Shown one piece after another: positions 9,885 to 18,671 of a stretch of DNA of 64,000 bases (position 1 is the first letter of the stretch; each line of letters begins with the position of its first letter). The stretch covers positions 1,922,001 to 1,986,000 of the forward strand of contig NZ_SGWX01000001.1 of the NCBI RefSeq assembly GCF_004216535.1, in the 5' to 3' direction. Under the pieces are notes generated by a model that did not search any database, was not told the origin of the DNA, and was given only the letters and a program-made list of their open reading frames with translations. The DNA comes from Xylanimonas ulmi (GTDB taxonomy: Bacteria > Actinomycetota > Actinomycetes > Actinomycetales > Cellulomonadaceae). The position numbers were made by a program, and so were the translations under genes.

Positions 9885-10451
9885 TCACGCGCCCGCGGTC
9901 TCGCGGGCCCCCGCCTCGACGGTCTCGACGTCGTGTGCGACGTCGTCGGCGAGCGCGTCCGGCTCCTCGGCCTCCAACGCCGCGTCACCGTCCCGCATCG
10001 CCCCGACGACGTCCGGCGGCGCGCCGGGGATGGTCTGCGGGAGGGCTGCCGTGTGCACCGTGCGCATGTAGCGCACGCTCCCGCGCGCCAGGTCGACGCC
10101 GATCGAGGCGTTCTCCACCACGAGCGCGTAGCGGGGGAACTTGACCTCGTGCGTCGTGCCGTCGGGGCCGCGCTCCTGGCGGCGCCCCTCGAACTCCTCG
10201 AACGCCAGGCGGCCGGTGACGACGACGGGCGTGCCCTTGCGCACCGACTCGACCAGGTTGAGCGCCCGGTCCCCGAACGCGCGCACCGTGAACCACAGGG
10301 TGGGCCCGTCGCCCCACTCGCCCGAGAGCGGGTCGCGCACCCGGCGCGTGCTCGCCACCCGGATCGAGGTCCAGCGGGTGCCGCTGGGCGCGGTGTACAG
10401 CGCCGGGTCCTGGCCGACATGTCCGACCACCGTCACAGTGACGTCGCTCAT
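9885..10451 (-). CDS. ssb: Single-stranded DNA-binding protein (OB fold)
   Basis: A 188-residue protein with an SSB OB fold in the first ~115 residues: MSDVTVTVVGHVGQDP, then SIRVASTRR, then LWFTVRAFGDRALNLVESVRKGTPVVVTGRL. The tail is acidic/Ala-rich but lacks the usual DDDIPF-like tip that recruits repair proteins. It is therefore probably the accessory SSB rather than the replicative one, which normally sits with rpsF and rplI. ATG at 10451 follows a very strong CAGGAGGATC site. The upstream gene is the cassette B membrane GTPase, 50 bases away. Confidence 0.85.
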   Translation of the reverse strand: MSDVTVTVVGHVGQDPALYTAPSGTRWTSIRVASTRRVRDPLSGEWGDGPTLWFTVRAFGDRALNLVESVRKGTPVVVTGRLAFEEFEGRRQERGPDGTTHEVKFPRYALVVENASIGVDLARGSVRYMRTVHTAALPQTIPGAPPDVVGAMRDGDAALEAEEPDALADDVAHDVETVEAGARETAGA

Positions 10452-10501
10452 CAGATCCTCCTGCCCGTGGGCCGGCCCAGCGCCGGCCGTTGAGCCGAGG
10501 A

Positions 10502-12073
10502 TCAGGCGTGCGCGCCGCCGCTGGCGCCCGGCGGCGTGGAGGCTGTGGACCCCGCCGCCGCGGCGGCGCCTGGGGACGTGCTCGCCGCGGTGTCCTTGGG
10601 CCGCTCGACCGGAGTCTCGCGCGCCCCCTGCGCCAGGTCGCGCACCTGCCGATGCTCGGCCAGCAGTCGCTGCGTCGGCGTTCCCAGTCCGTCGACCAAC
10701 ACGCGTTCGAGCGCCGTGCGCCCCTGGGCGGCCACGCCCTCGGCGCGGCGGCGCGCGAGCCTGCGGCGCGCCACGACGACCCCGACCGTCAGCCCCAGGC
10801 CGGCCAGCACGAGCACCCCCGCCGCGCCCCACGCGACCGCGGGCCACGGCGCGGCCAGGTCGAGCACCCCGCCGCTCATGAGGCCCGCGAGCACGCCGAC
10901 GACGACGCCGGCGCCGCCCAACGCCCAGCCGATCCGCCGCAGCAGCCGCGCCCGGGCAGGGCCACTCACGTCGAGCGGCACCGAGCGCATCGCCTCGAAC
11001 ACCGCGGTGCGCAGCACGTCCGCGCCCTGCGTCGTGTCGGCCAGCGCGCGCTGCCAGCCCGCGGGCAACGGCGCCCCGGCGCGGGTGAGCCAGCGCGCCC
11101 GCGACAGGGTCACCGCGTCCCGGTCGGGCGGCGGGAACTCCGGCATGCCGTACCCGTTGCGCACGGCCGCGCCCACCTGCCCGGCCACCGAGTCGAGTCC
11201 GGTCGCCTCGACCAGCGCGGGCAGCTCGCGCGCGACCGCCTGGTCGAGCTGCCACGGCACCTCTGCCGGCAGTTGCGCCAGCACCAGCCGCGCGGCCGCG
11301 TCGAGCTCGCCCGCGGCGCGGCCCGCGGCGACCGTGCGCCGCTCGCACACCTCCTCGAGCAGCTCCCGCACCTGCGCCACACCCTCGTCGGTGCGCGCCG
11401 AGACCGCGATGACCGGCACGCCGACCAGGCCGTCGTCCTCCAGCAGCCGGTCGAGGTCCGTCAGCAGCTCGGACCGGCGCGCCGGCGGCACCGTGTCGAT
11501 CTGGTTGAGCAGCACGAGCATGGACGCCTCCATGCCCACCGACTCGCGCAGATACCCCGAGTGCAGCGCGTCGTCGGCGTACTTCTGCGGGTCCACGACC
11601 CAGATCAGCAGATCGACCAGCGGCAGGATCCGGTCGACGACCTCGCGGTGCTTCGGCTCGACCGAGTCGTGGTCGGGCAGATCCAGCAGCACCAGGCCGT
11701 CGAGCTCCTCGTCGCCCTCCAACTCGTCGGCCTGCACGATGCGGCGCTCGCGGTCCACACCGATCCAGTCGAGCAGCGCCTGCGCGCCGTCATCCCACGA
11801 GCACGCGGTCACGCGCGCCGTCGTCGGCCGCTTGATGCCCACGTCCGCGAACGTCAGCCGGGAGATCTTGTTGAACAGCGACGACTTGCCCGAGCCGGTG
11901 CCCCCGGCGAGCGCCACGACCGTGTGGTCGATGCCCAGGGCGAGGCGCTCGCGCACGCCGTCGACGGCCTGCCCCACGCGCGCCGCGGTGGGCGCGTCGA
12001 GGCGCGGCCCGGCCACCGCGAGCGCCTGCGCGAGGTCGTCGGTGCGTTGGCGCAGCGTCGCGTCGTCGGTCAC
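10502..12073 (-). CDS. Membrane-anchored dynamin-like/YfjP-type GTPase (cassette B, partner 2)
   Basis: A 523-residue GTPase with G1 GGTGSGKS (57-64), RPTT, G3 DLPDHDS and G4 NQID. Two hydrophobic helices (around WALGGAGVVVGVLAGLM and AAGVLVLAGLGLTVGVVV) precede a basic segment and a Pro/Ala/Ser tail. GTG at 12073 overlaps the upstream GTPase stop by 4 bases (GTGA), so translation is coupled. It shares long motif blocks with 4195-5913, marking an ancient cassette duplication. The likely role is membrane remodelling with its partner, inferred from family and architecture only. Confidence 0.82.
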   Translation of the reverse strand: MTDDATLRQRTDDLAQALAVAGPRLDAPTAARVGQAVDGVRERLALGIDHTVVALAGGTGSGKSSLFNKISRLTFADVGIKRPTTARVTACSWDDGAQALLDWIGVDRERRIVQADELEGDEELDGLVLLDLPDHDSVEPKHREVVDRILPLVDLLIWVVDPQKYADDALHSGYLRESVGMEASMLVLLNQIDTVPPARRSELLTDLDRLLEDDGLVGVPVIAVSARTDEGVAQVRELLEEVCERRTVAAGRAAGELDAAARLVLAQLPAEVPWQLDQAVARELPALVEATGLDSVAGQVGAAVRNGYGMPEFPPPDRDAVTLSRARWLTRAGAPLPAGWQRALADTTQGADVLRTAVFEAMRSVPLDVSGPARARLLRRIGWALGGAGVVVGVLAGLMSGGVLDLAAPWPAVAWGAAGVLVLAGLGLTVGVVVARRRLARRRAEGVAAQGRTALERVLVDGLGTPTQRLLAEHRQVRDLAQGARETPVERPKDTAASTSPGAAAAAGSTASTPPGASGGAHA

Positions 12074-13731
12074 GTCAGCCTCCTGAGCTCGGCGAGCCGC
12101 ACCCGCAGCCCGGAGGCCGCGTCGTCGGCGAGGTTCGGGGTGTCGAGCGCGGCCAGCACGGCGTCGATCTCGCCGTCGATGACGGCCGCCGCGCGGTCTG
12201 CCAGGTCGGCGCGCAGCGTGGCGACGGCGTCGGTGTGCGCGGCGCCGAGCACACGCGCGAGCAGCCGCCCGGCGTCGTCGCTCCCCGCGGCCGAGGCGAG
12301 CAGCAGCGACCCGAGGCCCCGCGGGCCGAACGCCTTGACGGCGGCAGCGACCCGGGCGGTGTCGTCGCCCGCGCCGAGCCCGGCCACCACGTCGGCGTCC
12401 TGGGCGGACCACGCCGTGACCGACGCGACGATGGTGGACTCGCGCGCGGCGGTCCGTGCGGCGTGGTCGGGCACGACCGCCACGGCGCCGGCGGGCGCGC
12501 CGGGCGCGGTGAGCACGGCCCGCAGCCGCTCCTCGACGCGGCCTCCCGCGGCGACCAGCGTGCGCGAGGCCGCCGCCTCGACGTCGGCGCGCAGTGCGTC
12601 GAGCGCCTCCTCACGCTTGCGTCCGGCGCGGCCCGTCGAGCGCGCGAGCCCGTTCTTGACCTTGAGGCGATCGACCTTCGCCCGCCCCGACAGCTCACGC
12701 CAGCGGGCCTCGACCGACGCGCCCGCGACGACGCCGGCCAGCACGCCGTCACGCGCCAGCCGCTCGGCGGCGGGTCGCTCCCTCTCGACGGCGGCGCGGA
12801 TCGCCGCCGCCGCCTCGCCCTGCGCCTCGACGGCGTCGGCCAGCGACGTGACCCACGCGGGCAGGGCGCCCAGCGCGCCCTTGAGCGTGCGCACGATCAC
12901 GGCGCGCGACCGCTCGGGGCCGGCCAGCAGCGTCAGCCAGCGGCGCACCGGCTGGACCGTGCGCGGGTCGAGCAGACCCTCGTGCGGGCCGACGTCGGGC
13001 ACCACGAAGAGCGGCACGTCGGTCATGCCGTGCTCGCGCAGCCGCAGCATCAGGTCCGCGCGGATGGTCGCGAGCGTCTCGCGGGGAACACGGTTGAGCA
13101 CCATCGCGACCGACGCGCCACGCTCGGTCGCGCGCGACAGCGCCTGCCAGGGCAGCGCGTCGCCGTAGCGCGAGGCCGTGGTGACGAACAGCCACAGGTC
13201 GGCTGCCTCCAGGAGCTGCTGCGCCGTCGAGCGGTTGTCGGCGAGGAACGAGTCGAGGTCGGGCGCGTCGAGCAGCGCGGTGCCGCGCGGGACGCCGTCG
13301 TGGAACACCACGCGCGACGCCGAGGTTGCCGGGCCCTCCTGGATCACCTCACGGTCGAGCGGGTTGAAGGCGAGGACCGGCTCGCGGGTCGTGGGCCGCA
13401 GCACGCCCGCCTGGGAGACCTCCTCGCCCAGCAACGAGTTGTACAACGTCGACTTGCCCGCGCCCGTCGACCCCGCCACCACGACGATCGCCGGCGACGA
13501 CAGCTCACGCAGGCGCGGGAGCAGGTGCTCGTCGAGTTGCGCGATGAGGCGTCCGCGGGAGCCCTCGGCCTGCGTCGCGCCGTCGATCGGCAGCGGCAGG
13601 CGCACACCCTCGATGTCTCGGCGCAGATCGCGTGCGACGTCGTAGACCGTCAGCCCGAGTTCGTCCGCCACAGCGGGGTCGGGTCGGCCCGCGACGGCAC
13701 GGGCGGCTCGCGGTCCCGGAGCGTGTGTCAC
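12070..13731 (-). CDS. Dynamin-like GTPase (cassette B, partner 1)
   Basis: A 553-residue GTPase with G1 GSTGAGKS (87-94), the LRPTTREPVL switch-I region and G3 DAPDLDS; the G4 position reads NRVP rather than NKxD. A long Ala/Arg/Glu-rich helical region follows and no clear transmembrane segment is seen. It is the shorter paralogue of 5933-8005. GTG at 13731 has an AGGA about 8 bases upstream. It overlaps the next GTPase by 4 bases and probably opens the transcript that continues to ssb. A 216-base gap without a gene separates it from tRNA-Arg. Confidence 0.8.
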   Translation of the reverse strand: MTHAPGPRAARAVAGRPDPAVADELGLTVYDVARDLRRDIEGVRLPLPIDGATQAEGSRGRLIAQLDEHLLPRLRELSSPAIVVVAGSTGAGKSTLYNSLLGEEVSQAGVLRPTTREPVLAFNPLDREVIQEGPATSASRVVFHDGVPRGTALLDAPDLDSFLADNRSTAQQLLEAADLWLFVTTASRYGDALPWQALSRATERGASVAMVLNRVPRETLATIRADLMLRLREHGMTDVPLFVVPDVGPHEGLLDPRTVQPVRRWLTLLAGPERSRAVIVRTLKGALGALPAWVTSLADAVEAQGEAAAAIRAAVERERPAAERLARDGVLAGVVAGASVEARWRELSGRAKVDRLKVKNGLARSTGRAGRKREEALDALRADVEAAASRTLVAAGGRVEERLRAVLTAPGAPAGAVAVVPDHAARTAARESTIVASVTAWSAQDADVVAGLGAGDDTARVAAAVKAFGPRGLGSLLLASAAGSDDAGRLLARVLGAAHTDAVATLRADLADRAAAVIDGEIDAVLAALDTPNLADDAASGLRVRLAELRRLT

Positions 13732-13947
13732 GTGGTCATCCTGGCTGGTCGGCGGCCTCCCGCCAAACGCGCGCGCCGGGGCGGGGGTGAGATTTGTGTC
13801 CGCTTGGGCGGCCGTTCGACGGCGCGGCGCGCGCCTGGCTGCGGACGACCGCAGTCTAGGGCAGCCGCCCTGACGCTCAATCCGCGTGACCTACGGCGTG
13901 ACGTGCATCCCGGGGGCCTGCCCCCAGGCCGTTCTCCCTGGTCGAAG

Positions 13948-14020
<73 letters not shown>

Positions 14021-14221
14021 GTCGGGCGCCATCGTACCGAGCCTCGTGCGGGCGACGACGTCGCATGCCGTCGGAGCCCTGGCGAAAAAGACCTCGCCCC
14101 GGGCCATGGCGCGCTGCCAGACTCGGCCACGCACCGCGGTGACGCACCGCCGGCTCCCGCCGGCGGAGGAGGGGACCTGGCCCGTCCCACGCACTCCACG
14201 TCACGAAAGAAGTCACCCACG

Positions 14222-14410
14222 ATGGATCCGCAACTCGCCCTGTACGTCACCAGGGCCGACTACGACAGGCGCCTGCGACAGGCGGCCCAAGCGCGCGAGG
14301 TCCGACGCCTGGCGCGCGAGCAGCGCGCGACGCGTCGGCGTCGCACGGCGTCCGAGCGCCAGGAGCAGACCGCGTACCTGGTCGTCCTCGGCAACTGGCG
14401 CATCGCATGA
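14222..14410 (+). CDS. Small basic hypothetical protein (62 aa)
   Basis: I do not recognise the family. The product begins MDPQLALYVTRADYDRRLR and is rich in Arg/Gln/Ala, with a strongly basic helix in the middle and a hydrophobic tail ending TAYLVVLGNWRIA. ATG at 14222 has a GAAAGAAG purine stretch about 10 bases upstream. Codon use has the G/C third-position bias of real genes here, and a perfect 12-bp hairpin starts 3 bases after the stop, which supports a discrete transcription unit. A nucleic-acid-binding role is possible from the charge but unproven. Confidence 0.6.
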   Translation: MDPQLALYVTRADYDRRLRQAAQAREVRRLAREQRATRRRRTASERQEQTAYLVVLGNWRIA

Positions 14411-14412
14411 CC

Positions 14413-14441
14413 GGTGTGCCGGGACGGTCTCCCGGCGCACC
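14413..14441 (+). terminator. Terminator of the small basic protein gene
   Basis: A 12-bp stem (14413-14424 with 14430-14441, one G-T pair) and 5-base loop directly after the stop codon at 14410. Confidence 0.7.
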
Positions 14442-14445
14442 CCCA

Positions 14446-14500
14446 CTGGGCCCCAGCCGGCTCACCCGCTCGTCACAGCAGGTGAGGCGCTGGGGCCCAG
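14446..14500. terminator. Second long hairpin upstream of orn
   Basis: Perfect 12-bp outer arms (14446-14457 and 14489-14500) enclose a CTCACC/GGTGAG inner pairing. It follows the first hairpin by 4 bases and may insulate orn from readthrough in both directions. Confidence 0.55.
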
Positions 14501-14516
14501 TCGCGCGTGGCGCCCG

Positions 14517-14522
14517 TAGTCT
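14517..14522 (+). promoter_or_regulatory. Putative -10 box, leaderless orn mRNA
   Basis: TAGTCT occupies -12 to -7 before the orn GTG at 14529, and no Shine-Dalgarno sequence fits between the hairpin and the start. Confidence 0.5.
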
Positions 14523-14528
14523 GGTCCC

Positions 14529-15167
14529 GTGAGTCCTGCGAACACCACGGAACGCATCGTGTGGATCGATTGCGAGATGACCGGTCTCGACGCACGCGCC
14601 GACGCCCTGATCGAGGTCGCCGCCGTCGTGACCGACTCCGAGCTCAACGTGCTCGGCGACGGCGTCGACGTGCTCATCGCCCCGCCCGCCCAGGCGCTGG
14701 CGGGCATGGGCGACTTTGTGCGCGAGATGCACACGACGTCGGGCCTGCTCGACGAGCTCGCCTCGGGAGGGACGTTGGCCGAGGCCGAGCAGACCGTGCT
14801 CGACTATGTGCGCACCTGGGTGCCCGAGCCGGGCAAGGCGCCGCTCGCGGGCAACTCGGTCGGCACCGACAAGATGTTCCTCGACCGTGACATGCCCGAG
14901 CTGATCGGTCACCTGCACTACCGGATCATCGACGTCAGCTCGATCAAGGAGCTCGCCCGCCGCTGGTACCCGCGCGTGTACTTCGCCTCCCCCAAGAAGG
15001 ACGGCGGGCACCGCGCCCTGGCCGACATCCTGGAGTCGATCGACGAGCTGCGGTACTACCGCGCCGCCCTGTTCGTTCCGCAGCCGGGCCCGGACTCGGC
15101 GACGGCCCGGGCGATTGCCGCGCGCATCGGCGAGACGTCGGTCACCCGCCGGCCCGCGGTGTCCTGA
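14529..15167 (+). CDS. orn: Oligoribonuclease
   Basis: A DEDDh 3'-5' exonuclease that degrades 2-5-nt RNAs (and pGpG) at the end of mRNA decay. The 212 residues show the first metal-binding motif [10 protein letters not shown], a second acidic region, and the closing [14 protein letters not shown] with catalytic His and Asp. Conserved Orn segments [11 protein letters not shown] and [18 protein letters not shown] are present. GTG at 14529 fits the adjacent -10 box. The C-terminal ~25 residues are a variable tail. tRNA-His follows 59 bases later. Confidence 0.97.
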   Translation: MSPANTTERIVWIDCEMTGLDARADALIEVAAVVTDSELNVLGDGVDVLIAPPAQALAGMGDFVREMHTTSGLLDELASGGTLAEAEQTVLDYVRTWVPEPGKAPLAGNSVGTDKMFLDRDMPELIGHLHYRIIDVSSIKELARRWYPRVYFASPKKDGGHRALADILESIDELRYYRAALFVPQPGPDSATARAIAARIGETSVTRRPAVS

Positions 15168-15185
15168 GCGCCCTTGAACCTCGGG

Positions 15186-15191
15186 TATGAT
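15186..15191 (+). promoter_or_regulatory. Putative -10 box of tRNA-His
   Basis: GGG-TATGAT lies about 41 bases upstream of the mature tRNA 5' end. No good -35 is seen at the proper spacing. Confidence 0.45.
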
Positions 15192-15226
15192 TTCCGTCGG
15201 CCGGTGCTCAGGCGCCGAGTCGCGTG

Positions 15227-15302
15227 GTGGCTATAGCTCAGTTGGTAGAGCGCCTGGTTGTGGTCCAGGAGGTCGCCGGTTCAAGCCCGGTTAGCCACCC
15301 CA
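15227..15302 (+). tRNA. tRNA-His(GTG)
   Basis: A complete cloverleaf with acceptor GTGGCTA/TAGCCAC and anticodon GTG in loop TTGTGGT. The base before it is G (15226), suitable as the G-1 of tRNA-His; discriminator C is followed by an encoded CCA. Confidence 0.95.
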
Positions 15303-15306
15303 GCCC

Positions 15307-15351
15307 GAAGGCCCCGCAGTCCGTCGCGAGAGCGCGGACTGCGGGGCCTTC
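15307..15351 (+). terminator. Terminator of tRNA-His
   Basis: A perfect 17-bp stem (15307-15323 with 15335-15351) and an 11-base loop begin 5 bases after the tRNA CCA. Confidence 0.8.
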
Positions 15352-15360
15352 GTCGTGCTT

Positions 15361-15398
15361 GCGCCCCAGCCCCGCGGAGCTCCGCGGGGCTGGGGCGC
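15361..15398. terminator. 38-bp perfect palindrome downstream of the GH20 gene
   Basis: The two 19-base halves are exact reverse complements with no spacer. It lies 9 bases beyond the hexosaminidase stop and 10 bases from the tRNA-His terminator, so it probably serves as the minus-strand terminator. Confidence 0.6.
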
Positions 15399-15406
15399 CG
15401 TCTTGC

Positions 15407-18400
15407 TCAGCGGCCGGCTGTCGCCCTCGCCCGCCGCGCGCGTGCGACGAGCGTGAGCGCCGCTCCTGCGACCAGCAGCGCCCCTGCGGCGATCACCAGT
15501 CCGGTCGGGGCGCCACCGGTCGATGCGAGCCGCGCGGCCGAGGCCGACGCGCTGGCCTGCACCGTCACGGGACGGGCCTCATCGACGGCTGCCCCGCGAG
15601 CTTCCGTGCCGAGCACGCGCAGCTCGTTCTTGCCCGCTGCCGTGCCCGCCGGGATGCGCACGACGGCGGTCAGTGCCCCGTCCGCGTCCGTCTGACCGGC
15701 TGCGAGCCGGACGGATGCGGTGCGCAGGTCGAGGCTCGCGGTGGTGTGCGGCGCGAGCCCGGTCACCGTGACGCGGTGCTCGCCGCCTGCGGTGAGCGTC
15801 GCGGGGCTCTTGCCGTCGACCAGCACGGCCACTGGCGCCGATGATGTCGCGGGGGCGGCCGGCGCCGCTGTGGTCGGCGAAGGAGACACGCCGGGCGAGG
15901 GCGTCACGTCCGGGGACGGCGACGCCGCGCCGGGCGCCCCGCTCGGCTCAGGCTCAGGCTCCGGCTCCGGCGTCACAGGCGTCGGCTCCGGCGTCGGCGC
16001 CACGGGCTCCGGCTCCGGCGCCACAGGCGTCGTGCCGGTAGCGGCGAGCGCCGCGAACGGCACGGTGACTGGGGCGCGCCCCCGGATGCGGACCTCGACG
16101 GACCCCGTGAGGTCGCCCGGCGCGGCGTCATGCCTCGCGGAGACGGTGAACAGACTCGCCGCCCGGCTGTCGACGGCGTTTGTGCCCGTCACGACGCCCT
16201 CGGACGTGCTGCCGTCGCTCCAGCGCACCGTCGCGGTCACGGTCGCGACGTCGACGCCCGGCGCGGCGATCGTCGCCACCGGTCCGTCGAAGCCCTCGGC
16301 CGTCGCCTCGACGCGCAGACCCGCCACGGCGGGCGCCCAGGGAACCTCGGGGTCGGCCCAGAAGTTCGTGCCGGCCACCTGTAGCCGTGCGCCCAGGGAC
16401 GCCAGACGCGCCGCGAACGCGGTGAACGAGCTGGTCTGCTGCCGCGGCGCCCACCCCTTGTCGGCGAGCCCGGCCAGGCGCGGCCAGATCATGTACTCGA
16501 TGTCGGGCCGTCCGCGCAGCATGGTCTCGCCCCAGATGGCGCCCTCGATGCCCAGCACGTTGCGCTCGGCGAGCCCGAAGGCGGCGCTCAGGTTCTTGCG
16601 AGTCGTCTGGTCGACGACGCTCGTCGGGTCCCAGTCGTAGGAGCGGCGCGTGGTGAAGATGGGGTCGCGGAACCCGAGCCTCTGGCCCGCGGCGAAGCGG
16701 TAGTCGAGGTAGGCGCGCTCGGTCGGCGACAGGATGACCTTGCGGTCGCCCTCGAACCAGGCCTTGCTCATATGGTTCTTGCGGTCGGCCCAGTACTGGT
16801 GCACGGCGTCGGCGCTGGGCTTGGCTCCGGGCAGGGGCGTCCAGCCGATGATCTTCTTGCCGTGCTTCGCGGCGATCTGCTCGACCCGTCGCACGAAGTC
16901 GCCGTACTGCGCGTCCGTGACCCCCTCGGGCTCGTCGGCGCCGATGTGGATGTACTCGCTCGGGGAGATGGCGGCGACCTCGCGCAGGACGTCGTCGATG
17001 AACTCGTAGGTGCGCTCGCTGGTGACGCACAGCGAGTTGTGGCTGATGCCGCCGGTGACCCGGATGGGGATGTCGGCGCCCTCGCAGTGCAGCTCGGGGT
17101 ACGACGACAGCGCCGCGTCGGAGTGCCCGGGCATGTCGATCTCGGGCACGACCTCGACGAACCGGTCCGCGGCGTACCGCACGATCTCGGCGAAGTCCGC
17201 CTGGGTGTAGAAGCCGGAGATGCCGCCCCGCATCGACGACGACGCGCCGTGCTCGGTGAGCCGGGGCCACGAGTCGATCCGCAGCCGCCAGCCCTGGTCG
17301 TCCGTCAGGTGCAGGTGGAGCCGGTTGAGCTTGACCGCGGCCATCTCGTCGATGATCGCCTTGACGCTGGGCACGTCGACGAAGTTGCGGGCGGGGTCGA
17401 CCGCAAGGCCACGCGCGGCGAACCGCGGATAGTCCGCGATCGCGGTTGGCGCCACCGCCCAGTCGACGACGTGGGCGGGCGTGTCGGCCTCGACCCAGAC
17501 CGGGAGCGACTGCAGCAGCGTGCGCGTCGCGTTGAACGCGCCGTGGCCCGTCGAGGCGGCGATCTCCACTCCCGCGGCGGAGGCGGTGAGGCGGTAGGAC
17601 TCGTCGGCCGCGTACCCGGCGGCGGCGCCGTCGACGGGGTCCCCCGCGCGGATCGCGACGTCGGCGGCGGTCGGCTCACCCGTGGCGACGGGCAGCGCGA
17701 ACCCGGTCGCCGGGCGCAACTGCGCGGCGAGCGCCTCGGCGACCTCGCGGTGCGCCTGCGCGACGACGCGCGAGTCCGCCGTGAGCCGGAACGGCTCGCC
17801 CGGCAGGGCCCGCTGGGTCACCGGCGCCGGCACGAGCGGCGCGGGGGTCGTGGACGTCGTGGGAGTCGACGGGCCTGTCGGCCCGGTCGGCGTGGTGGTT
17901 CCGCCCGTCGCGCCCGGCTCAGTCGTGCCCGTCGGCGCCGTCTGCGCGTCGTCGCTCGTCGCGGGCGTGTCCCACACCTCGAAACGGTAGAGCGACAGCC
18001 CGTATCTCGTGGCGGTCGCCGAGGCCTGGACGCGCACGAACGCGTACGCCTCGCTCGTGTCCACGAACAGCTCGTGCAGCACATGCCCGTCCGCAGCGGC
18101 GCCGACAGGTGTGCTCTTCGTCGCGAGCGAGGTCCACTCGACGCCGTCCTTGGAGGCCTGCAGGTCGTACTCCGTGGGGTACGCCGCCTCCCAGTCGAGG
18201 ACGACCTTGAGGATGTAGGTGGGCTCGGCCAAGGCGAGCTGCACCCACTCCTTCGTGGGGTCGTACCGCATCACGGGCGGGGTGGTGCGGGTGTACTTCG
18301 ACCCCCACCGCGTCGCGGGGTCGCCGTCGTTGACGTGCTCGACGGCGAACCGGGCGTCCGGGTACACCGACGCCGCACTTGCGACGGCGGTGCGGGCGAC

Positions 18401-18526
18401 GTCCCGGCTCTCGGGCGCGGCCGCGGCGGGCGGCGCGCCCGCCCCCAGCGCTGTGCCGAGCGCGAGGGTCGACAGGATGAGACCGGCGACGCGTGGGCGC
18501 AGCCGGGATCGTGGGTGGTCGTTCAC
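15407..18526 (-). CDS. Cell-wall-anchored beta-N-acetylhexosaminidase (GH20)
   Basis: A secreted 1039-residue enzyme releasing terminal GlcNAc/GalNAc, for example from chitin oligosaccharides or glycans. In order: signal peptide (~1-37), F5/8-type carbohydrate-binding domain (~50-190), Pro/Thr linker, GH20b domain (~245-345), then the GH20 barrel with HLHLTDDQGW (404-413) and the catalytic Asp531-Glu532 pair in HIGADE. An Ig-like region, a Pro/Glu stalk, another beta domain, LASTG (1000-1004), a hydrophobic helix and a basic tail follow. LAxTG plus helix plus Arg tail is a sortase class E-type signal. GTG at 18526 begins an Arg-rich signal peptide. Substrate use by transglycosidic substrate-assisted catalysis is family knowledge. 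Confidence 0.93.
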   Translation of the reverse strand: MNDHPRSRLRPRVAGLILSTLALGTALGAGAPPAAAAPESRDVARTAVASAASVYPDARFAVEHVNDGDPATRWGSKYTRTTPPVMRYDPTKEWVQLALAEPTYILKVVLDWEAAYPTEYDLQASKDGVEWTSLATKSTPVGAAADGHVLHELFVDTSEAYAFVRVQASATATRYGLSLYRFEVWDTPATSDDAQTAPTGTTEPGATGGTTTPTGPTGPSTPTTSTTPAPLVPAPVTQRALPGEPFRLTADSRVVAQAHREVAEALAAQLRPATGFALPVATGEPTAADVAIRAGDPVDGAAAGYAADESYRLTASAAGVEIAASTGHGAFNATRTLLQSLPVWVEADTPAHVVDWAVAPTAIADYPRFAARGLAVDPARNFVDVPSVKAIIDEMAAVKLNRLHLHLTDDQGWRLRIDSWPRLTEHGASSSMRGGISGFYTQADFAEIVRYAADRFVEVVPEIDMPGHSDAALSSYPELHCEGADIPIRVTGGISHNSLCVTSERTYEFIDDVLREVAAISPSEYIHIGADEPEGVTDAQYGDFVRRVEQIAAKHGKKIIGWTPLPGAKPSADAVHQYWADRKNHMSKAWFEGDRKVILSPTERAYLDYRFAAGQRLGFRDPIFTTRRSYDWDPTSVVDQTTRKNLSAAFGLAERNVLGIEGAIWGETMLRGRPDIEYMIWPRLAGLADKGWAPRQQTSSFTAFAARLASLGARLQVAGTNFWADPEVPWAPAVAGLRVEATAEGFDGPVATIAAPGVDVATVTATVRWSDGSTSEGVVTGTNAVDSRAASLFTVSARHDAAPGDLTGSVEVRIRGRAPVTVPFAALAATGTTPVAPEPEPVAPTPEPTPVTPEPEPEPEPSGAPGAASPSPDVTPSPGVSPSPTTAAPAAPATSSAPVAVLVDGKSPATLTAGGEHRVTVTGLAPHTTASLDLRTASVRLAAGQTDADGALTAVVRIPAGTAAGKNELRVLGTEARGAAVDEARPVTVQASASASAARLASTGGAPTGLVIAAGALLVAGAALTLVARARRARATAGR

Positions 18527-18671
18527 TCAGGGCTCCAGTCATGCGGCGTCCGTCAAGGTGCGCCCCACTGTGGTGGCCCCGCCACGCCCGGCCAAGAAAC
18601 GAACAGCCGAACGATCAGAACAGCGCTTCGCACGCCGTCGCCGGTCGCCTCACGCCCGTCTCATTCGATGC

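Noticed and set aside
10490-13168. Very long open frame on the plus strand opposite the cassette B GTPases
   Set aside because: It is antisense to two clear GTPases; high GC removes stop codons from shadow frames and the translation is low-complexity Arg/Ala/His-rich with no domain.
13732-13947. Possible small gene or integration site beside tRNA-Arg
   Set aside because: No frame with coding bias, no integrase and no partial tRNA repeat nearby.
15174-15191. TTGAAC as -35 with TATGAT as -10 for tRNA-His
   Set aside because: Only 6 bases separate them, so they cannot form one promoter; only the -10 is kept.
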